The position numbers and the translations under genes are program-made. Positions 8,207-19,011 of a DNA stretch of 55,990 nt are shown piece by piece. A model generated the notes under the pieces. It was not told the origin of the DNA. It saw only the letters and a list, made by a program, of their open reading frames with translations, and did no database searches. The stretch is from Isosphaeraceae bacterium (GTDB lineage: Bacteria > Planctomycetota > Planctomycetia > Isosphaerales > Isosphaeraceae): contig JARLIH010000292.1 of assembly GCA_031291845.1 (NCBI GenBank), positions 1 through 55,990 on the forward strand, given 5' to 3'. The first letter of the stretch is position 1, and every line of letters starts with the position of its first letter.

Positions 8207-9175
8207 TCACGACAGACCGTCGGCCACCGCCTCGATCGTCCCGGGCGAGAATCCTTCCAGGCGGTTATTGACGTACAGGAACGCCGGCTCCTTCTTCTTG
8301 GCCGCCCGCCGGGCCACCTGGCCCATCCCGGCCCGCGCGTCTTCGTTCGGTTCCCGGATCGCTCGGTAGGGTTGGAACGCCTTCACGGCCTGCTCGTAAC
8401 TGCGCCCCTTGGCGAGCAGTGCGCGGACCACGGTAAAGTCCGCCGTGAACGCGTCGGCCAGGCGGACCTGGTCCCCCAGCGCGGGCATGCGGGTCCAGGC
8501 GTTGAAGACGTGCGCGACGTTCCGGCTGCCCAGCACGTCGAAGTAGGCCGGCAACAGGTACTCGGCGTTCCGGATCTCCACCGCGTAGCGCCAGCCGGCC
8601 GGCAAGGCGCCGAGGAACGCACCCAGGTGGTCGAAGAACGTCGCGGCCTCCGCGAAGTCTTGCTTCGCGAACGTTCCGAACTCGAAGATCAAGGGACCCA
8701 CCCGAGTCCGGTAAGGTGCCAGCGCGTCGAGGAATAGCCGGCGGAAGACGTCGGCGTCGAGGAAGTGCTCGTTGGGCCGGCCCGCGCGCTTGCCGTAACG
8801 GGCGTGCCCGGGCCAGCGCAGGACCGTGATGTCCTCGGGCACCTTCAGGCCGAACGTGAACGCGTCGGGAGTCTCGCCAAAGAGCCGGTGCCAGTAGTCG
8901 CGCGTCGGGAACTGGTAGAAGGCAAAGTCGCCGCAGACGGTCGGGAACGTCGCGGCGTACTCGGCGAGGCACTCGCGCTCGAACTTGCTCTGCGAGAACT
9001 TCCCGCGCGTCGTGTACCGCCCTGGGCTGTAAATCGACCCGAGCCAGCCGTCGTACTTCCACGAGGAGGCGCCGAAGTAGACCCCCTGCTCCGCCAGCGT
9101 GTGCAGCTTGGGCGCAAGCCGCTGGGCCAATGCCGGCTTGTCCTCCGCCTCCTCGAACGACGGGAAGAGCGACAT
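8207..9175 (-). CDS. DUF72 (YecE-like) TIM-barrel protein
   Basis: This 322-residue cytosolic protein has the DUF72 pattern throughout. It shows GVYFGASSWKYDGWLGSIY near the N-terminus, an FPTVCGDFAFYQFP strand, FTFGLKVPEDITVLRW, PLIFEFGTF, a WRYAVEIRNAEYL stretch and a C-terminal AFLYVNNRLEGFSPGTI. These correspond to the beta-strand ends of the YecE TIM barrel. The biochemical role of DUF72 is not established. It is monocistronic here, reading towards the DUF1559 unit. The start MSLFPSFEE is the natural one; the frame has no other upstream ATG. Confidence 0.93.
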   Translation of the reverse strand: MSLFPSFEEAEDKPALAQRLAPKLHTLAEQGVYFGASSWKYDGWLGSIYSPGRYTTRGKFSQSKFERECLAEYAATFPTVCGDFAFYQFPTRDYWHRLFGETPDAFTFGLKVPEDITVLRWPGHARYGKRAGRPNEHFLDADVFRRLFLDALAPYRTRVGPLIFEFGTFAKQDFAEAATFFDHLGAFLGALPAGWRYAVEIRNAEYLLPAYFDVLGSRNVAHVFNAWTRMPALGDQVRLADAFTADFTVVRALLAKGRSYEQAVKAFQPYRAIREPNEDARAGMGQVARRAAKKKEPAFLYVNNRLEGFSPGTIEAVADGLS

Positions 9176-9410
9176 CGGTTCTCACCTCGATCCGGACTCG
9201 AGTCCAGCGATCTATCCTCCCGCACCCGTGGACGCGGTGCCACAGCGCGCTGAGATTTCGACCTCAGCGGTTGGAGTCGAGACCGCCGGTCGGGTGGAGA
9301 TCGGTGAGAAGTCTCTTGTTATCCGCTCGTTGAGCCCAGTTTCGATACGCCCGTCGTGACCGGCCGAGACAACGGCTGGGCCGCCGGGTACGATAACGAG
9401 ACAACGCTCG

Positions 9411-11318
9411 ATGAGGTTTGTCCGGCCCTTCGCGGTGAATCGACTGATGCCCCTTGACCTGAGCGACGCCTTGGTGAAGCACCGGCAGGGTGACCTGGAG
9501 CGGGCCGCCAGGGTCTACGAGGCGGCATTGGCGGAAGATCCCGACCGCCCCGACGCGCTCTACCTCCTCGGCCTGGTGGCGCTCCAGCGCGGGGATCTCG
9601 GGCGCGCCGGCGCGCTGATGGGGAAGGCGGTCGTCGTCCGACCCGAAGAGGCGGATTACCACGCCGGGCTGGGCGAGGTGTGCCGGGTGGCCGGGCAGAT
9701 CGAGCGCGCCGTCGCCTGCTGCCGGGAGGCGCAGCGGCTCCGGCCGGACAGCCCTGGGCACCTCTGCAACCTCGGGGCGATCCTCGTCGACCACGGGGAT
9801 GTCGACGCCGCCATCGGCTACTTCCGCGAGGCCCTTTTGCTCAGACCCGACTTCCCCGCCGCCCACCATAACCTGGGGAACGCCCTCTGGGTCAAGGGTG
9901 ACCCGATGGCCGCCGTCGGGCACCTGCGCGCCGCCGTGCGGCTCGACCCCGCGGCCGGCGAGGCCCACGGCAGTCTCGGCAAGATCCTCTTGCAGCAAGG
10001 GGAGCTGAACAAGGCGTTGGTACACAGCCAGGAGGCGGCCCGCCTCCGTCCGGACTCAGCGACGGCCCGCATCCAGCTTGGCAACGTCCTTCTTCTCCTC
10101 GGCCGCCTTGACGAAGCGGCGGCCTGCTTTCGGGAGGCGATCCGGCTGCGGCCCGCCCTCGCGGCCGCCCACGCCGGCCTCGCCGAGGTCCACGAGCAGT
10201 TCGGTGACTTCGAGAAGGCCCTGGAGTCGCGCCGCGAAGCCCTGCGGCACGACCCTCGCCACGCCGACTCGCTGGCGCAGTTGGCGACCCGATTGCGTGA
10301 CGAGCTCCCCGATGTCGATCGGACCGCGCTCGAGGGCCTGCTGGCCGATCCCGGCCTGCCGCCCGATCGGCGCTGGCCGTTGCTGTTTGGCTTGGGCCAG
10401 GTGTTCGATGCTCGGGGCGAGTGCGATCGGGCCGCCGCGCTGGCCGCGGAGGCCAACGCGCTGCAACTGGCCGATCTCCGCCGGCGCGGCCGGGGCTACG
10501 ACCCCCGTGCGTTCACGGCCTTCGTCGATCAAATCGTGGCGGGCTTCACTCCCGAGTTCTTCGCGCGGGTACGAGGATGGGGTCAGGAGACGTCGCGGCC
10601 GGTCTTCGTCGTGGGCCTGCCTCGGTCGGGCACGACCCTGCTCGAGCAGATCCTCTCGAGCCATCCGCGGGTTTTCGGCGCGGGAGAGCTAAGGCTGGCC
10701 CGACAGACGTTCCAGACGCTGCCCGAGGAGACGGGCAGATCCGGGTCGCTCCAGGAATGCCTGGACCACCTCGGGCCCCGGTCTTTGCAGCGGCTTGCCT
10801 GCCGGCATCTCGACGGACTCAGCGCCTTGAACGCCTCGGCGGACCGGATCGTGGACAAGATGCCTGAGAACTACGTGTACCTGGGCCTGGTCGCCGCGCT
10901 GTTCCCGGGCGCGAAGCTGATCCACTGCCGCCGCGACGTGCGGGACGTGGCCCTGTCGTGCTGGATGACCAACTTCGGGCATCTCCGCTGGGCCTGCGAC
11001 TTCGACCACATCGCCTCACGCGTCGCAGAGTACCAGCGCATCATCGATCATTGGCGCGGGGCGTTGCCGGTCCCGGTGCTGGAGGTCGCGTACGAAGCGG
11101 TCGTCGCCGACCTGGAGCGGGTTGCCCGGGCACTGGTGGACTGGTGCGGTCTGGAGTGGGACCCCGCCTGCCTGGAATTCCACAAGACCCGCCGCGCCGT
11201 GCAAAACGCGAGCGTCGCCCAGGTCCGGCGTCCGCTCTACGGCAGCTCGGTGGCTCGTTGGAAGAACTACGAGCGGTTGCTCGCCCCGTTGTTCGCGAAA
11301 CTCCGTTGTGATGGGTAA
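9411..11318 (+). CDS. TPR-repeat sulfotransferase
   Basis: This protein has up to 635 residues. The first 330 or so are tandem TPR units, for example AARVYEAALAEDPDRPDALYLLGLVAL, AIGYFREALLLRPDFPAAH and AAACFREAIRLRPALAAAH. The C-terminal part is a sulfotransferase domain with the phosphosulfate loop GLPRSGTT at 402-409. The 3'-phosphate-binding region CRRDVRDVALSCWMTNF follows at about 505-521. Such proteins use PAPS to sulfate a glycan or peptide, with the TPRs probably binding the acceptor or a partner. No signal peptide is seen. The start may be at 9411 or at 9447 (MPLDLSDALV); neither has a clear Shine-Dalgarno site. A carbohydrate-active GH130 gene follows on the same strand. Confidence 0.88.
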   Translation: MRFVRPFAVNRLMPLDLSDALVKHRQGDLERAARVYEAALAEDPDRPDALYLLGLVALQRGDLGRAGALMGKAVVVRPEEADYHAGLGEVCRVAGQIERAVACCREAQRLRPDSPGHLCNLGAILVDHGDVDAAIGYFREALLLRPDFPAAHHNLGNALWVKGDPMAAVGHLRAAVRLDPAAGEAHGSLGKILLQQGELNKALVHSQEAARLRPDSATARIQLGNVLLLLGRLDEAAACFREAIRLRPALAAAHAGLAEVHEQFGDFEKALESRREALRHDPRHADSLAQLATRLRDELPDVDRTALEGLLADPGLPPDRRWPLLFGLGQVFDARGECDRAAALAAEANALQLADLRRRGRGYDPRAFTAFVDQIVAGFTPEFFARVRGWGQETSRPVFVVGLPRSGTTLLEQILSSHPRVFGAGELRLARQTFQTLPEETGRSGSLQECLDHLGPRSLQRLACRHLDGLSALNASADRIVDKMPENYVYLGLVAALFPGAKLIHCRRDVRDVALSCWMTNFGHLRWACDFDHIASRVAEYQRIIDHWRGALPVPVLEVAYEAVVADLERVARALVDWCGLEWDPACLEFHKTRRAVQNASVAQVRRPLYGSSVARWKNYERLLAPLFAKLRCDG

Positions 11319-11509
11319 TCGCGGCGCCAAGCGGTCGGGCGCCGTTGCCACCGGGACGTGGATCGGTTCTTGCCGCATACCTCATCGAACGGTCAGGCCA
11401 ATCGCGTCACCCGGATCGTGGTGCGACCGCAAATTGCGTAGGATGACGTGAGAAGGCTGGCTCGCGGTGCGTGCCGGCGGCTCGAACTCGGCCCGGCGGT
11501 CACTTGCCC

Positions 11510-12964
11510 ATGGCTGTTCGCGTTACCCGGTTGCCGCTGAAACTTCGTCCGGACCCGCGGCGGGTCATCACACGGTATTTCAACCCCGGGGACGTGACGC
11601 GGGTGCGCGGCATCATCGGCCGCGCGCTGGCGATCCCCGAGCCGGAGGTGGAGTCGCTGGTGGCCGTGCTGATCCGGACGTTCGCCGCCGGGCACCGGGA
11701 CATCCGCGCCGAGTTTGCGGAGCACTACGAGGAGGTCCGTCGCTACCTGCCGGACGGAGCCGCGCCGAGCGAGCTGAGGCGCCTGTGGATCGGGGCGTGC
11801 TTCACGATGGATTATGCCCTCGAGTCCGTCGCGCTCTTCAACCCTTCGATCGTGCCGGCGGTGAACCAGGAGGGAGTGCCTCCGGGAAGCGTTCGCTTCC
11901 TGATGAGCCTGCGGGCGACTGGTGAGGGACATGTCTCGTCGATCGTGTTCCGCCGCGGGATCATCGATCGGGACGGAAACCTTCAGGTCGACCGACCGGG
12001 AAAAAACAGCCAGGCGCTCCGCGCGGTCCTGCCTGCGGAGCTCGACAAGGGGACGTTTCGCCGGAACCTCCAGACGTTTTCCGCGGTCGACGGGGCGATG
12101 GAGCAGATCCTTTCCCGGCTCGGTGACCGCTTCACGCGGGAGCAACTGACGGAGACGATCGACACCGCGCGGCAGGAGCGCGCGTCGTCGGGGCACTTCG
12201 AGGAGTGCGCGGATACGCTGGTGACGGTGTCGCGTCTCAATTACCGCCTCGAGTTCCCGGCGGATTTCGGCGAGGGGGAGATCGCTATCTTCCCGTTCTC
12301 CGACATCGAGCGGCACGGGATCGAGGACCTGCGGCTGGTCCGTTTCACGGAAGACGACGGGTCGTTTCGCTATTACGGCACCTACACGGCGTACAACGGT
12401 GTTCGCGTGTACCCGCAGCTTATGGAATACCAGTCCGGCCGGCACGTGGATATCAGCCTGATCACCGGTCAGTCCGCGAAGAACAAGGGGATGGCCCTGT
12501 TCCCTCGCAGGGTTCACGGGCGCTATGCGATGATCGCGCGACTGGACAACGAGAACCTGTATTACATGGAGTCGGATGAGCTTCGGGTCTGGGACGAGGC
12601 GCAGGTCTTGCGGTGTCCGCAGTTTCCGTGGGAGATCATCCAGATCGGCAATTGCGGGTCACCGCTGGAGACCGAGGCGGGCTGGCTCTTGATGACGCAC
12701 GGCGTCGGGCCGATGCGCCAGTACTGCATCGGCGCAACGCTCCTCGACCGCGAGGACCCGACACGCGTGATCGGCCAGACCCGCGAGCCCTTGCTCATGC
12801 CCGAGGGGGCGGAGAGGGCCGGGTACGTTCCGAACGTGGTGTACTCGTGCGGCGCCATGATCCACGGACCGATGCTGATCGTCCCGTACGCCCTGAGCGA
12901 TATGGTCACCACCTTCGCGCGGATCGACCTCGATGAGCTCGTCGAGTCGCTCGAGGGTGCCTGA
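11510..12964 (+). CDS. GH130-family glycoside phosphorylase or hydrolase
   Basis: This 484-residue cytosolic protein matches the DUF377/GH130 five-bladed propeller. Recognisable parts are DLRLVRFTEDDGSFRYYGTY, KNKGMALFPRRVHGRYAMIAR, WEIIQIGNCGSPLETEAGWL, LLMTHGVGPMRQYCIG, and the C-terminal HGPMLIVPYALSDMVTTFAR. GH130 enzymes act on beta-mannosides, usually by phosphorolysis giving mannose 1-phosphate; some members hydrolyse. I cannot say which from these motifs. The start at 11510 (MAVRVTRLPLKLRPDPRRVI) is preferred over an ATG at 11471 because family similarity begins there. The gene follows the sulfotransferase by 191 bp, hinting at shared glycan metabolism. Confidence 0.9.
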   Translation: MAVRVTRLPLKLRPDPRRVITRYFNPGDVTRVRGIIGRALAIPEPEVESLVAVLIRTFAAGHRDIRAEFAEHYEEVRRYLPDGAAPSELRRLWIGACFTMDYALESVALFNPSIVPAVNQEGVPPGSVRFLMSLRATGEGHVSSIVFRRGIIDRDGNLQVDRPGKNSQALRAVLPAELDKGTFRRNLQTFSAVDGAMEQILSRLGDRFTREQLTETIDTARQERASSGHFEECADTLVTVSRLNYRLEFPADFGEGEIAIFPFSDIERHGIEDLRLVRFTEDDGSFRYYGTYTAYNGVRVYPQLMEYQSGRHVDISLITGQSAKNKGMALFPRRVHGRYAMIARLDNENLYYMESDELRVWDEAQVLRCPQFPWEIIQIGNCGSPLETEAGWLLMTHGVGPMRQYCIGATLLDREDPTRVIGQTREPLLMPEGAERAGYVPNVVYSCGAMIHGPMLIVPYALSDMVTTFARIDLDELVESLEGA

Positions 12965-13204
12965 GCCGGCACGATTAGGAAGTTTTTCCTTGCGAACCAA
13001 GATCTGGCAGAGTATCTGATGAAATACAGCTAACTTTTCACAGGGACCATAGAGCTACCTGGATGGGTGACATCGCAATGCCATTCACCCTTTTGCAGCC
13101 GCCCAGCGGTCTCCGTGGCCGCTTCGATCCGGCACTGCCACATGACGGGCGGCGAGAGGCCTCCTCCACCACCGGGCCCATATGTTATTGATGAGATCAC
13201 TTCT

Positions 13205-14728
13205 ATGAGCACCGACGATCCTTTTGCCGGGCTTGAGCCGCAGGCCCTGTGGGCCCACTTCGCCGACTTCACGAAGATCGCGCGGCCCTCGGGCCGGGAA
13301 GGCCTGATCGGCGACCGTATTGTTGCCTGGGCCCAGGCCCGTCCTGGGTTCGTCGCGGAGAGGGATAAGGTCGGGAACGTGATCGTGCAGGTGCCGGCGA
13401 GCCCAGGGCGCGAGGGGAAGCCGGCGGCGATCCTTCAGGGCCACCTCGACATGGTCTGCAAGCGCGAGCCGACGGCGGGGCCTTATGATCCCGAGCAGGG
13501 GCACATCCGGGTGATACGCGCGAAGAAGCAGGGGGGCCAACTGGTCGACGACCCCAACGGAGATTGGATCAGGGCCGACAAGACGACCCTCGGGGCCGAC
13601 GATGGGATCGGCGTGGCGGCGATGCTCGCGATCGCCGAGGATCGGGCGGCGGTCCACGGCCCCCTTGAATTGCTGTTCACCGTCGGCGAGGAGGTGGGCT
13701 TTACCGGGGCGTACGGGCTCGACCCGTCGCGCCTTCGCGGGAGGACGTACCTGAACCTCGATTCGGAAGAGGAAGGCGTGCTGACGATCGGCAGCGCCGG
13801 GTACCGTGAAACCGCGCTGTCGTGGTCGCGCCCGCTCGCGCCGACGCCCGCCGGGTCGGTCGGCATGAAGCTCTCGGTCACCGGCCTCCGCGGCGGGCAC
13901 TCGGGGGTCAACATCAACTCGGGCCGCCTGAACGCCGTCCGGGCACTGGCGCGAGTCCTCCAGGAGGCCAAGACGGTGGGCGCACTCGGCCTGGTCTCCG
14001 TCGCGGGCGGGCACCCAGCGAACGCGATCCCGAGCGACGCCAAAGCCGACATCGTCCTCCCCGCACAGTCCGAGGCACAGCTCCGGGGTGCCGTCGAGGG
14101 GGCGAGGGCCGTGCTGGCGGAGCAGTATCCGACCGAGGCGAACTTGAGGGTGAACGTGGAGGCGCTCAGCGCCGTGCCAACGGCCGCCTTCGCGGTCGAT
14201 GACACGACGGTGCTGATCGACCTCCTCCGGGCGATCCCGACCGGGGTGATCGCCATGTCCCAGAAGATCGCCATGTCCCCGAAGATGGCGGGGCTGGTCG
14301 AGACGTCGAATAACCTCGGCGAGGTCAGCACCGCAGGCGCCGAGGTCACGATCGTTTGCAGCACTCGCAGCTCGGTGGCCGCCGCCTTGGAGGAAGTCAC
14401 GGGGACGCTCGTATCCATCGCCGAACTCGCCGGGGCGAAGGCGACGCCCGGCCAGGTCTCGCCCGGGTGGGACCCCCAGCCGTCCTCCCCGATCGTGGAC
14501 CTCGTGAAGCGCGCGTACCATCGGCTCTACGGGTCGGACCCGGGCGTCGCCGCAGTCCATGCGGGGCTGGAATGCGGTCTCATGGTGACCAAGGTCCACG
14601 GCCTCGACGCGGTCTCGTTCGGCCCAACGGTCCACGAGGCCCATTCGACGCAAGAGGGCGTGGAAATCGCTTCGGTCAAGAAGTTCTACGACCTCCTCGC
14701 GGCGGCCCTCGCGGACTTTTCGACCTGA
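13205..14728 (+). CDS. pepD: Beta-Ala-His (aminoacyl-histidine) dipeptidase, M20 family
   Basis: This 507-residue protein matches cytosolic PepD, a di-zinc dipeptidase that hydrolyses carnosine and other Xaa-His peptides. Zinc-site motifs are visible in order: LQGHLDMVC with H80 and D82, GADDGIGVA with bridging D132, GEEVG with E162-E163, LNLDSEEEG, and a late GPTVHEAHST histidine. Its length is close to the usual 485. The lid domain carries GGHSGVNINSGRLNA, typical of the family. The start at 13205 (MSTDDPFAGL) is where family similarity begins; the frame opens upstream at 13067 with unrelated sequence. A GC hairpin (14770-14786) lies downstream but has no T-run. Confidence 0.92.
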   Translation: MSTDDPFAGLEPQALWAHFADFTKIARPSGREGLIGDRIVAWAQARPGFVAERDKVGNVIVQVPASPGREGKPAAILQGHLDMVCKREPTAGPYDPEQGHIRVIRAKKQGGQLVDDPNGDWIRADKTTLGADDGIGVAAMLAIAEDRAAVHGPLELLFTVGEEVGFTGAYGLDPSRLRGRTYLNLDSEEEGVLTIGSAGYRETALSWSRPLAPTPAGSVGMKLSVTGLRGGHSGVNINSGRLNAVRALARVLQEAKTVGALGLVSVAGGHPANAIPSDAKADIVLPAQSEAQLRGAVEGARAVLAEQYPTEANLRVNVEALSAVPTAAFAVDDTTVLIDLLRAIPTGVIAMSQKIAMSPKMAGLVETSNNLGEVSTAGAEVTIVCSTRSSVAAALEEVTGTLVSIAELAGAKATPGQVSPGWDPQPSSPIVDLVKRAYHRLYGSDPGVAAVHAGLECGLMVTKVHGLDAVSFGPTVHEAHSTQEGVEIASVKKFYDLLAAALADFST

Positions 14729-14962
14729 GATCGCCGCTGCGACCGACGGAACCGATCGGAAGTGCCGCCTGCGCCCGCGGGGCGCAGATCCGGACGCACA
14801 GTCGACCGAAGAGCTTGTACCTGCGAGCACCGTTTCTCGTCGCAGGCCGCCATCGCCGGTCAGCGACTTCCCGGCGGACTGCGGCGACGACGCTTGCCCT
14901 CAGCCCGTGAGTTTCGGGGAGCTTGCGCGACCTGTTAACGGGTGACACTGCTTGACATGAAA

Positions 14963-15036
14963 TAGCGGCGGAGGGACTCGAACCCCCGACACGCGGATTA
15001 TGATTCCGCTGCTCTAACCAACTGAGCTACGCCGCC
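14963..15036 (-). tRNA. tRNA-Met (anticodon CAT)
   Basis: The minus strand folds into a full cloverleaf. The acceptor is GGCGGCG pairing with CGCCGCT (G1-U72 wobble), then the D arm GCTC/GAGC. The anticodon stem GCGGA/TCCGC has loop ATCATAA, and the T arm is GGGGG TTCGAGT CCCTC. The discriminator is A73 and CCA is not encoded. The first pair is G1-U72 and not the unpaired position 1 of initiator tRNA, so this is an elongator. It reads as tRNA-Met, but a CAT anticodon also fits tRNA-Ile2 after lysidine modification, which cannot be excluded by eye. Confidence 0.93.
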
Positions 15037-15304
15037 GCACGGTCAAAATCGGCCGTTCGTTCATACCAGATCGTAGCGCTGGCTTCAAGGTCCTGGCGGG
15101 TTAGATTGAGCGGGCTCCGAATTGTTTGGCACTGTTACGCGGCTTGGACGGGGCCTTGCCTTTCCGGAAAAGGTCGCGATCACCAGGAGGCTGGGCCGAA
15201 GCGGACTTTGCGCGGCGGGGGCGTTCGGGTCTACTAGATGGAAGAACACCGGTCGCCTGCGCGCGTTGCCAGGGCGGCGCGGGTGCGTGCGCTGGGGTCG
15301 GGGA

Positions 15305-16981
<1,677 letters not shown>

Positions 16982-17001
16982 GTCTGGTCGCGGAGGAGCA
17001 C

Positions 17002-17078
17002 GCCCCGAGTCTTCGACGGGGGCATGGCGAGCCGCGAGGGTCGTGCGCCACGCGCGTCGAAGACTCCGGGCGTGCCAC
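17002..17078. repeat. Interspersed palindromic repeat, GGTGGCACGCCCGGA family
   Basis: Imperfect inverted arms of about 22-24 nt surround a 36-nt centre. The inner 11 bases AGTCTTCGACG (17008-17018) pair perfectly with CGTCGAAGACT (17055-17065). The outer part matches CACGCCCGGA/TCCGGGCGTG with mismatches. The right outer end TCCGGGCGTGCCACC is identical to an arm of the hairpin at 20518-20533, so both belong to one family. It lies between ettA and the enoyl-CoA hydratase gene, ending only about 22 bp before the latter's ATG. Confidence 0.75.
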
Positions 17079-17100
17079 CTGACGCTCAAGGGGCGACACG

Positions 17101-17871
17101 ATGGGCCTGGTCGAGATCGAGAACAACGCGGGCGTCGTTCGCCTGACGCTCAATCGGCCGGAGACGCGGAATGCTCTTTCCCGCGCGCTGCTTGGGGCGC
17201 TGGAGGAGGCGATAGAGGTCGTCGCGACCGACGTGTCGGCGCGGGTGGTCGTGCTCGCGTCGCGGGGGCCCGTCTTTTGCTCGGGGCACGACCTGGGGGA
17301 GATGACGGGGCGGTCGGAGGAGGAGTACCGCGACCTGTTCGAGGCCTGTGCGCGGGTGATGCTCGGCCTGAGGCGGCTGCCGCAACCGGTAATCGCGCGG
17401 GTGCAGGGTGTGGCGACGGCGGCGGGGTGCCAGCTCGTCGCGGCGTGCGACCTCGCGGTCGCGTCGGCGGGGGCGACGTTTGCCACGCCGGGGGTGAAGA
17501 TCGGACTTTTCTGCACGACGCCGATGGTCCCGCTCGTGCGGGCGATCGCCGACAAACCGGCGCTCGAGATGCTCTTCACCGGTGCGCCGATCTCGGCCGA
17601 GCGGGCGCGGGAATTGGGGCTGGTGAACCGGGTCGTGGCGGCGGATGAACTGGATCGGGCGGTCGAGGAATGGACCGGGGCGATTCTGGCGCAGAGCGCG
17701 CCGGTGCTGGCGCTGGGGAAGCGGGCGTTCTACGAGCTGCGTGACCTGGACGAAGCGGCGGCGTACGCGCGGGCGGTGGAGATCATGACGGCAAACGCGC
17801 TCCAGTACGACGCGCAGGAGGGAATCGCGGCGTTCCTCCAGAAGCGCACGCCGCGGTGGGGCGGTCTCTGA
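17101..17871 (+). CDS. Enoyl-CoA hydratase/isomerase family protein
   Basis: This 256-residue crotonase-fold protein would hydrate or isomerise an acyl-CoA thioester in the cytosol. The first oxyanion-hole segment is [18 protein letters not shown] at about 55-72, and the second is [20 protein letters not shown] at about 100-119. The [19 protein letters not shown] stretch and a C-terminal helical end are also typical. The usual catalytic glutamate position after the second segment is not obvious, so hydratase activity is not certain. A purine-rich AAGGGG precedes the start. The stop codon overlaps the start of the phosphate acyltransferase gene (TGATG). Elsewhere these two functions occur as one bifunctional protein, which supports a joint pathway. 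Confidence 0.88.
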   Translation: MGLVEIENNAGVVRLTLNRPETRNALSRALLGALEEAIEVVATDVSARVVVLASRGPVFCSGHDLGEMTGRSEEEYRDLFEACARVMLGLRRLPQPVIARVQGVATAAGCQLVAACDLAVASAGATFATPGVKIGLFCTTPMVPLVRAIADKPALEMLFTGAPISAERARELGLVNRVVAADELDRAVEEWTGAILAQSAPVLALGKRAFYELRDLDEAAAYARAVEIMTANALQYDAQEGIAAFLQKRTPRWGGL

Positions 17872-18806
17872 TGAGCCTGCCCGGGTTCGACGAACTGTGG
17901 CGTGCGGCGGACGCCCAGCGCGCGCCGGTTGCGGTGGTGGCGGCCGGGGGGGACGACCCCACGGTGCTGGAAGCGCTGCGGGTTGCGGCGGCCCGGGGGT
18001 GGGTGGTGCCTCGGGTGGTCGGCCCGGAGGAAGCGATCCGCCAGGTGGCCGGGGAGCGGGGGATCGACCTATCGGGCTTCACGCTGATCGCGGCCGCGCA
18101 CGACGCCACGGGGGCGGCGGCCGTGGCGGAGGTTCGTGGCGGCCGCGCCCGACTTTTGATGAAGGGGCGGATCGATACGCCGGCCTTGATGCGCGCGGTG
18201 CTCGACCCGGAGCACGGGTTGCGGACGGAACGGGTGATCGGCCAGTTCGTGCTGATGGAGATTCCTCGAGACGGCCGGCGGTTCCTCTTGACCGACACGG
18301 GCATCATGGTCCGGCCGGACGTCCCCGCCCGAATCGACCTGCTCCGTAGCGCGGTCGCGATGGCCCAGACCCTGGGCGTGAGCCGGCCGCGCGTTGCGGT
18401 GATGGCGGCGACCGAGACAGTCAAGACCGCGATGCCCGAAACGCTGGATGCGGCCGAGCTCCAAAGGCGCAATGAGCAAGGGGAGATCAGCGGTTGCGAC
18501 GTCCAGGGTCCGCTGTCGTTCGACCTGGCCTACGCGGCCGGCGCGGCGGGTGCGAAGCGGATCGGTGGGCCGGTCGCGGGCGCGGCCGATATCCTGCTCT
18601 TTCCGAACCTGCTGTCGGCCAACCTGACGGTCAAGGCGATCATGTACACGGCCGACTGCCGGTACGGCGGCGTCCTCCGTGGGACGGCCGCCCCGGTCGT
18701 GTTCATGTCGCGCGCGGATACGAGTGCCGTGCGGCTGGATTCGTTGGCCTTGACCCTGGCGCTGCTCAACCGCGAGGCGGGCCCGGCCGCGCCGGGGGGT
18801 GCGTGA
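17871..18806 (+). CDS. Phosphate acyltransferase (phosphotransbutyrylase/acetylase family)
   Basis: This 311-residue protein belongs to the Pta/Ptb family, which exchanges CoA for phosphate on an acyl group to give acyl phosphate. Supporting parts are ARLLMKGRIDTPALMRAVLD, FLLTDTGIMVRP, a central RVAVMAATETVKTAMPET, GCDVQGPLSFDLAYA, and the C-terminal ADILLFPNLLSANLTVKAIM followed by YGGVLRGTAAPVVFMSRADT. The start at 17871 overlaps the hydratase stop by one base (TGATG), so translation is likely coupled. An in-frame ATG five codons upstream is an alternative. Short-chain acyl-CoA such as butyryl-CoA is the likely substrate by context. No acyl kinase gene is adjacent. Confidence 0.9.
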   Translation: MSLPGFDELWRAADAQRAPVAVVAAGGDDPTVLEALRVAAARGWVVPRVVGPEEAIRQVAGERGIDLSGFTLIAAAHDATGAAAVAEVRGGRARLLMKGRIDTPALMRAVLDPEHGLRTERVIGQFVLMEIPRDGRRFLLTDTGIMVRPDVPARIDLLRSAVAMAQTLGVSRPRVAVMAATETVKTAMPETLDAAELQRRNEQGEISGCDVQGPLSFDLAYAAGAAGAKRIGGPVAGAADILLFPNLLSANLTVKAIMYTADCRYGGVLRGTAAPVVFMSRADTSAVRLDSLALTLALLNREAGPAAPGGA

Positions 18807-18845
18807 AGGGGCGTGCTTGTGATAGGCTGGAAGGCGCAAAATCCC

Positions 18846-18948
18846 TGTAGGGGCGAGTTTGAAACCCGCCCAGCGATCTTGTACCGAACCGGTTTGGCGT
18901 GGGAAGGGACAATGAATGGGAAGGGCGGGTTTGAAACCCGCCCCTACA
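18846..18948. repeat. Palindromic element with inverted ends (TGTAGGGGCGGGTTTGAAAC family)
   Basis: The left end (18846-18871) and right end (18923-18948, GGGCGGGTTT/GAAACCCGCC then CCTACA) are inverted copies of each other. Each is also self-complementary around TTTGAAA or TTTCAAA. They enclose about 50 bp of unrelated sequence, giving a 103-bp miniature element. A related end occurs at 50348-50367. The element has no coding capacity and lies in the gap after the acyltransferase gene. Confidence 0.75.
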
Positions 18949-19011
18949 CGATCGCGACCCGCTGCGTAGCGACATTTTCGGTAGCACGAGACGCGAGTTG
19001 GTCCCGTTGGT

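Noticed and set aside
13085..14830. 581-codon minus-strand frame opposite pepD
   Set aside because: It is a high-GC antisense shadow of a clearly conserved gene, rich in R, G, D and H, with no family motifs.
14963..15036. Initiator tRNA-fMet
   Set aside because: The first pair G1-U72 and the D-arm layout are those of an elongator; the three G-C pairs next to the anticodon loop that mark initiators are absent.
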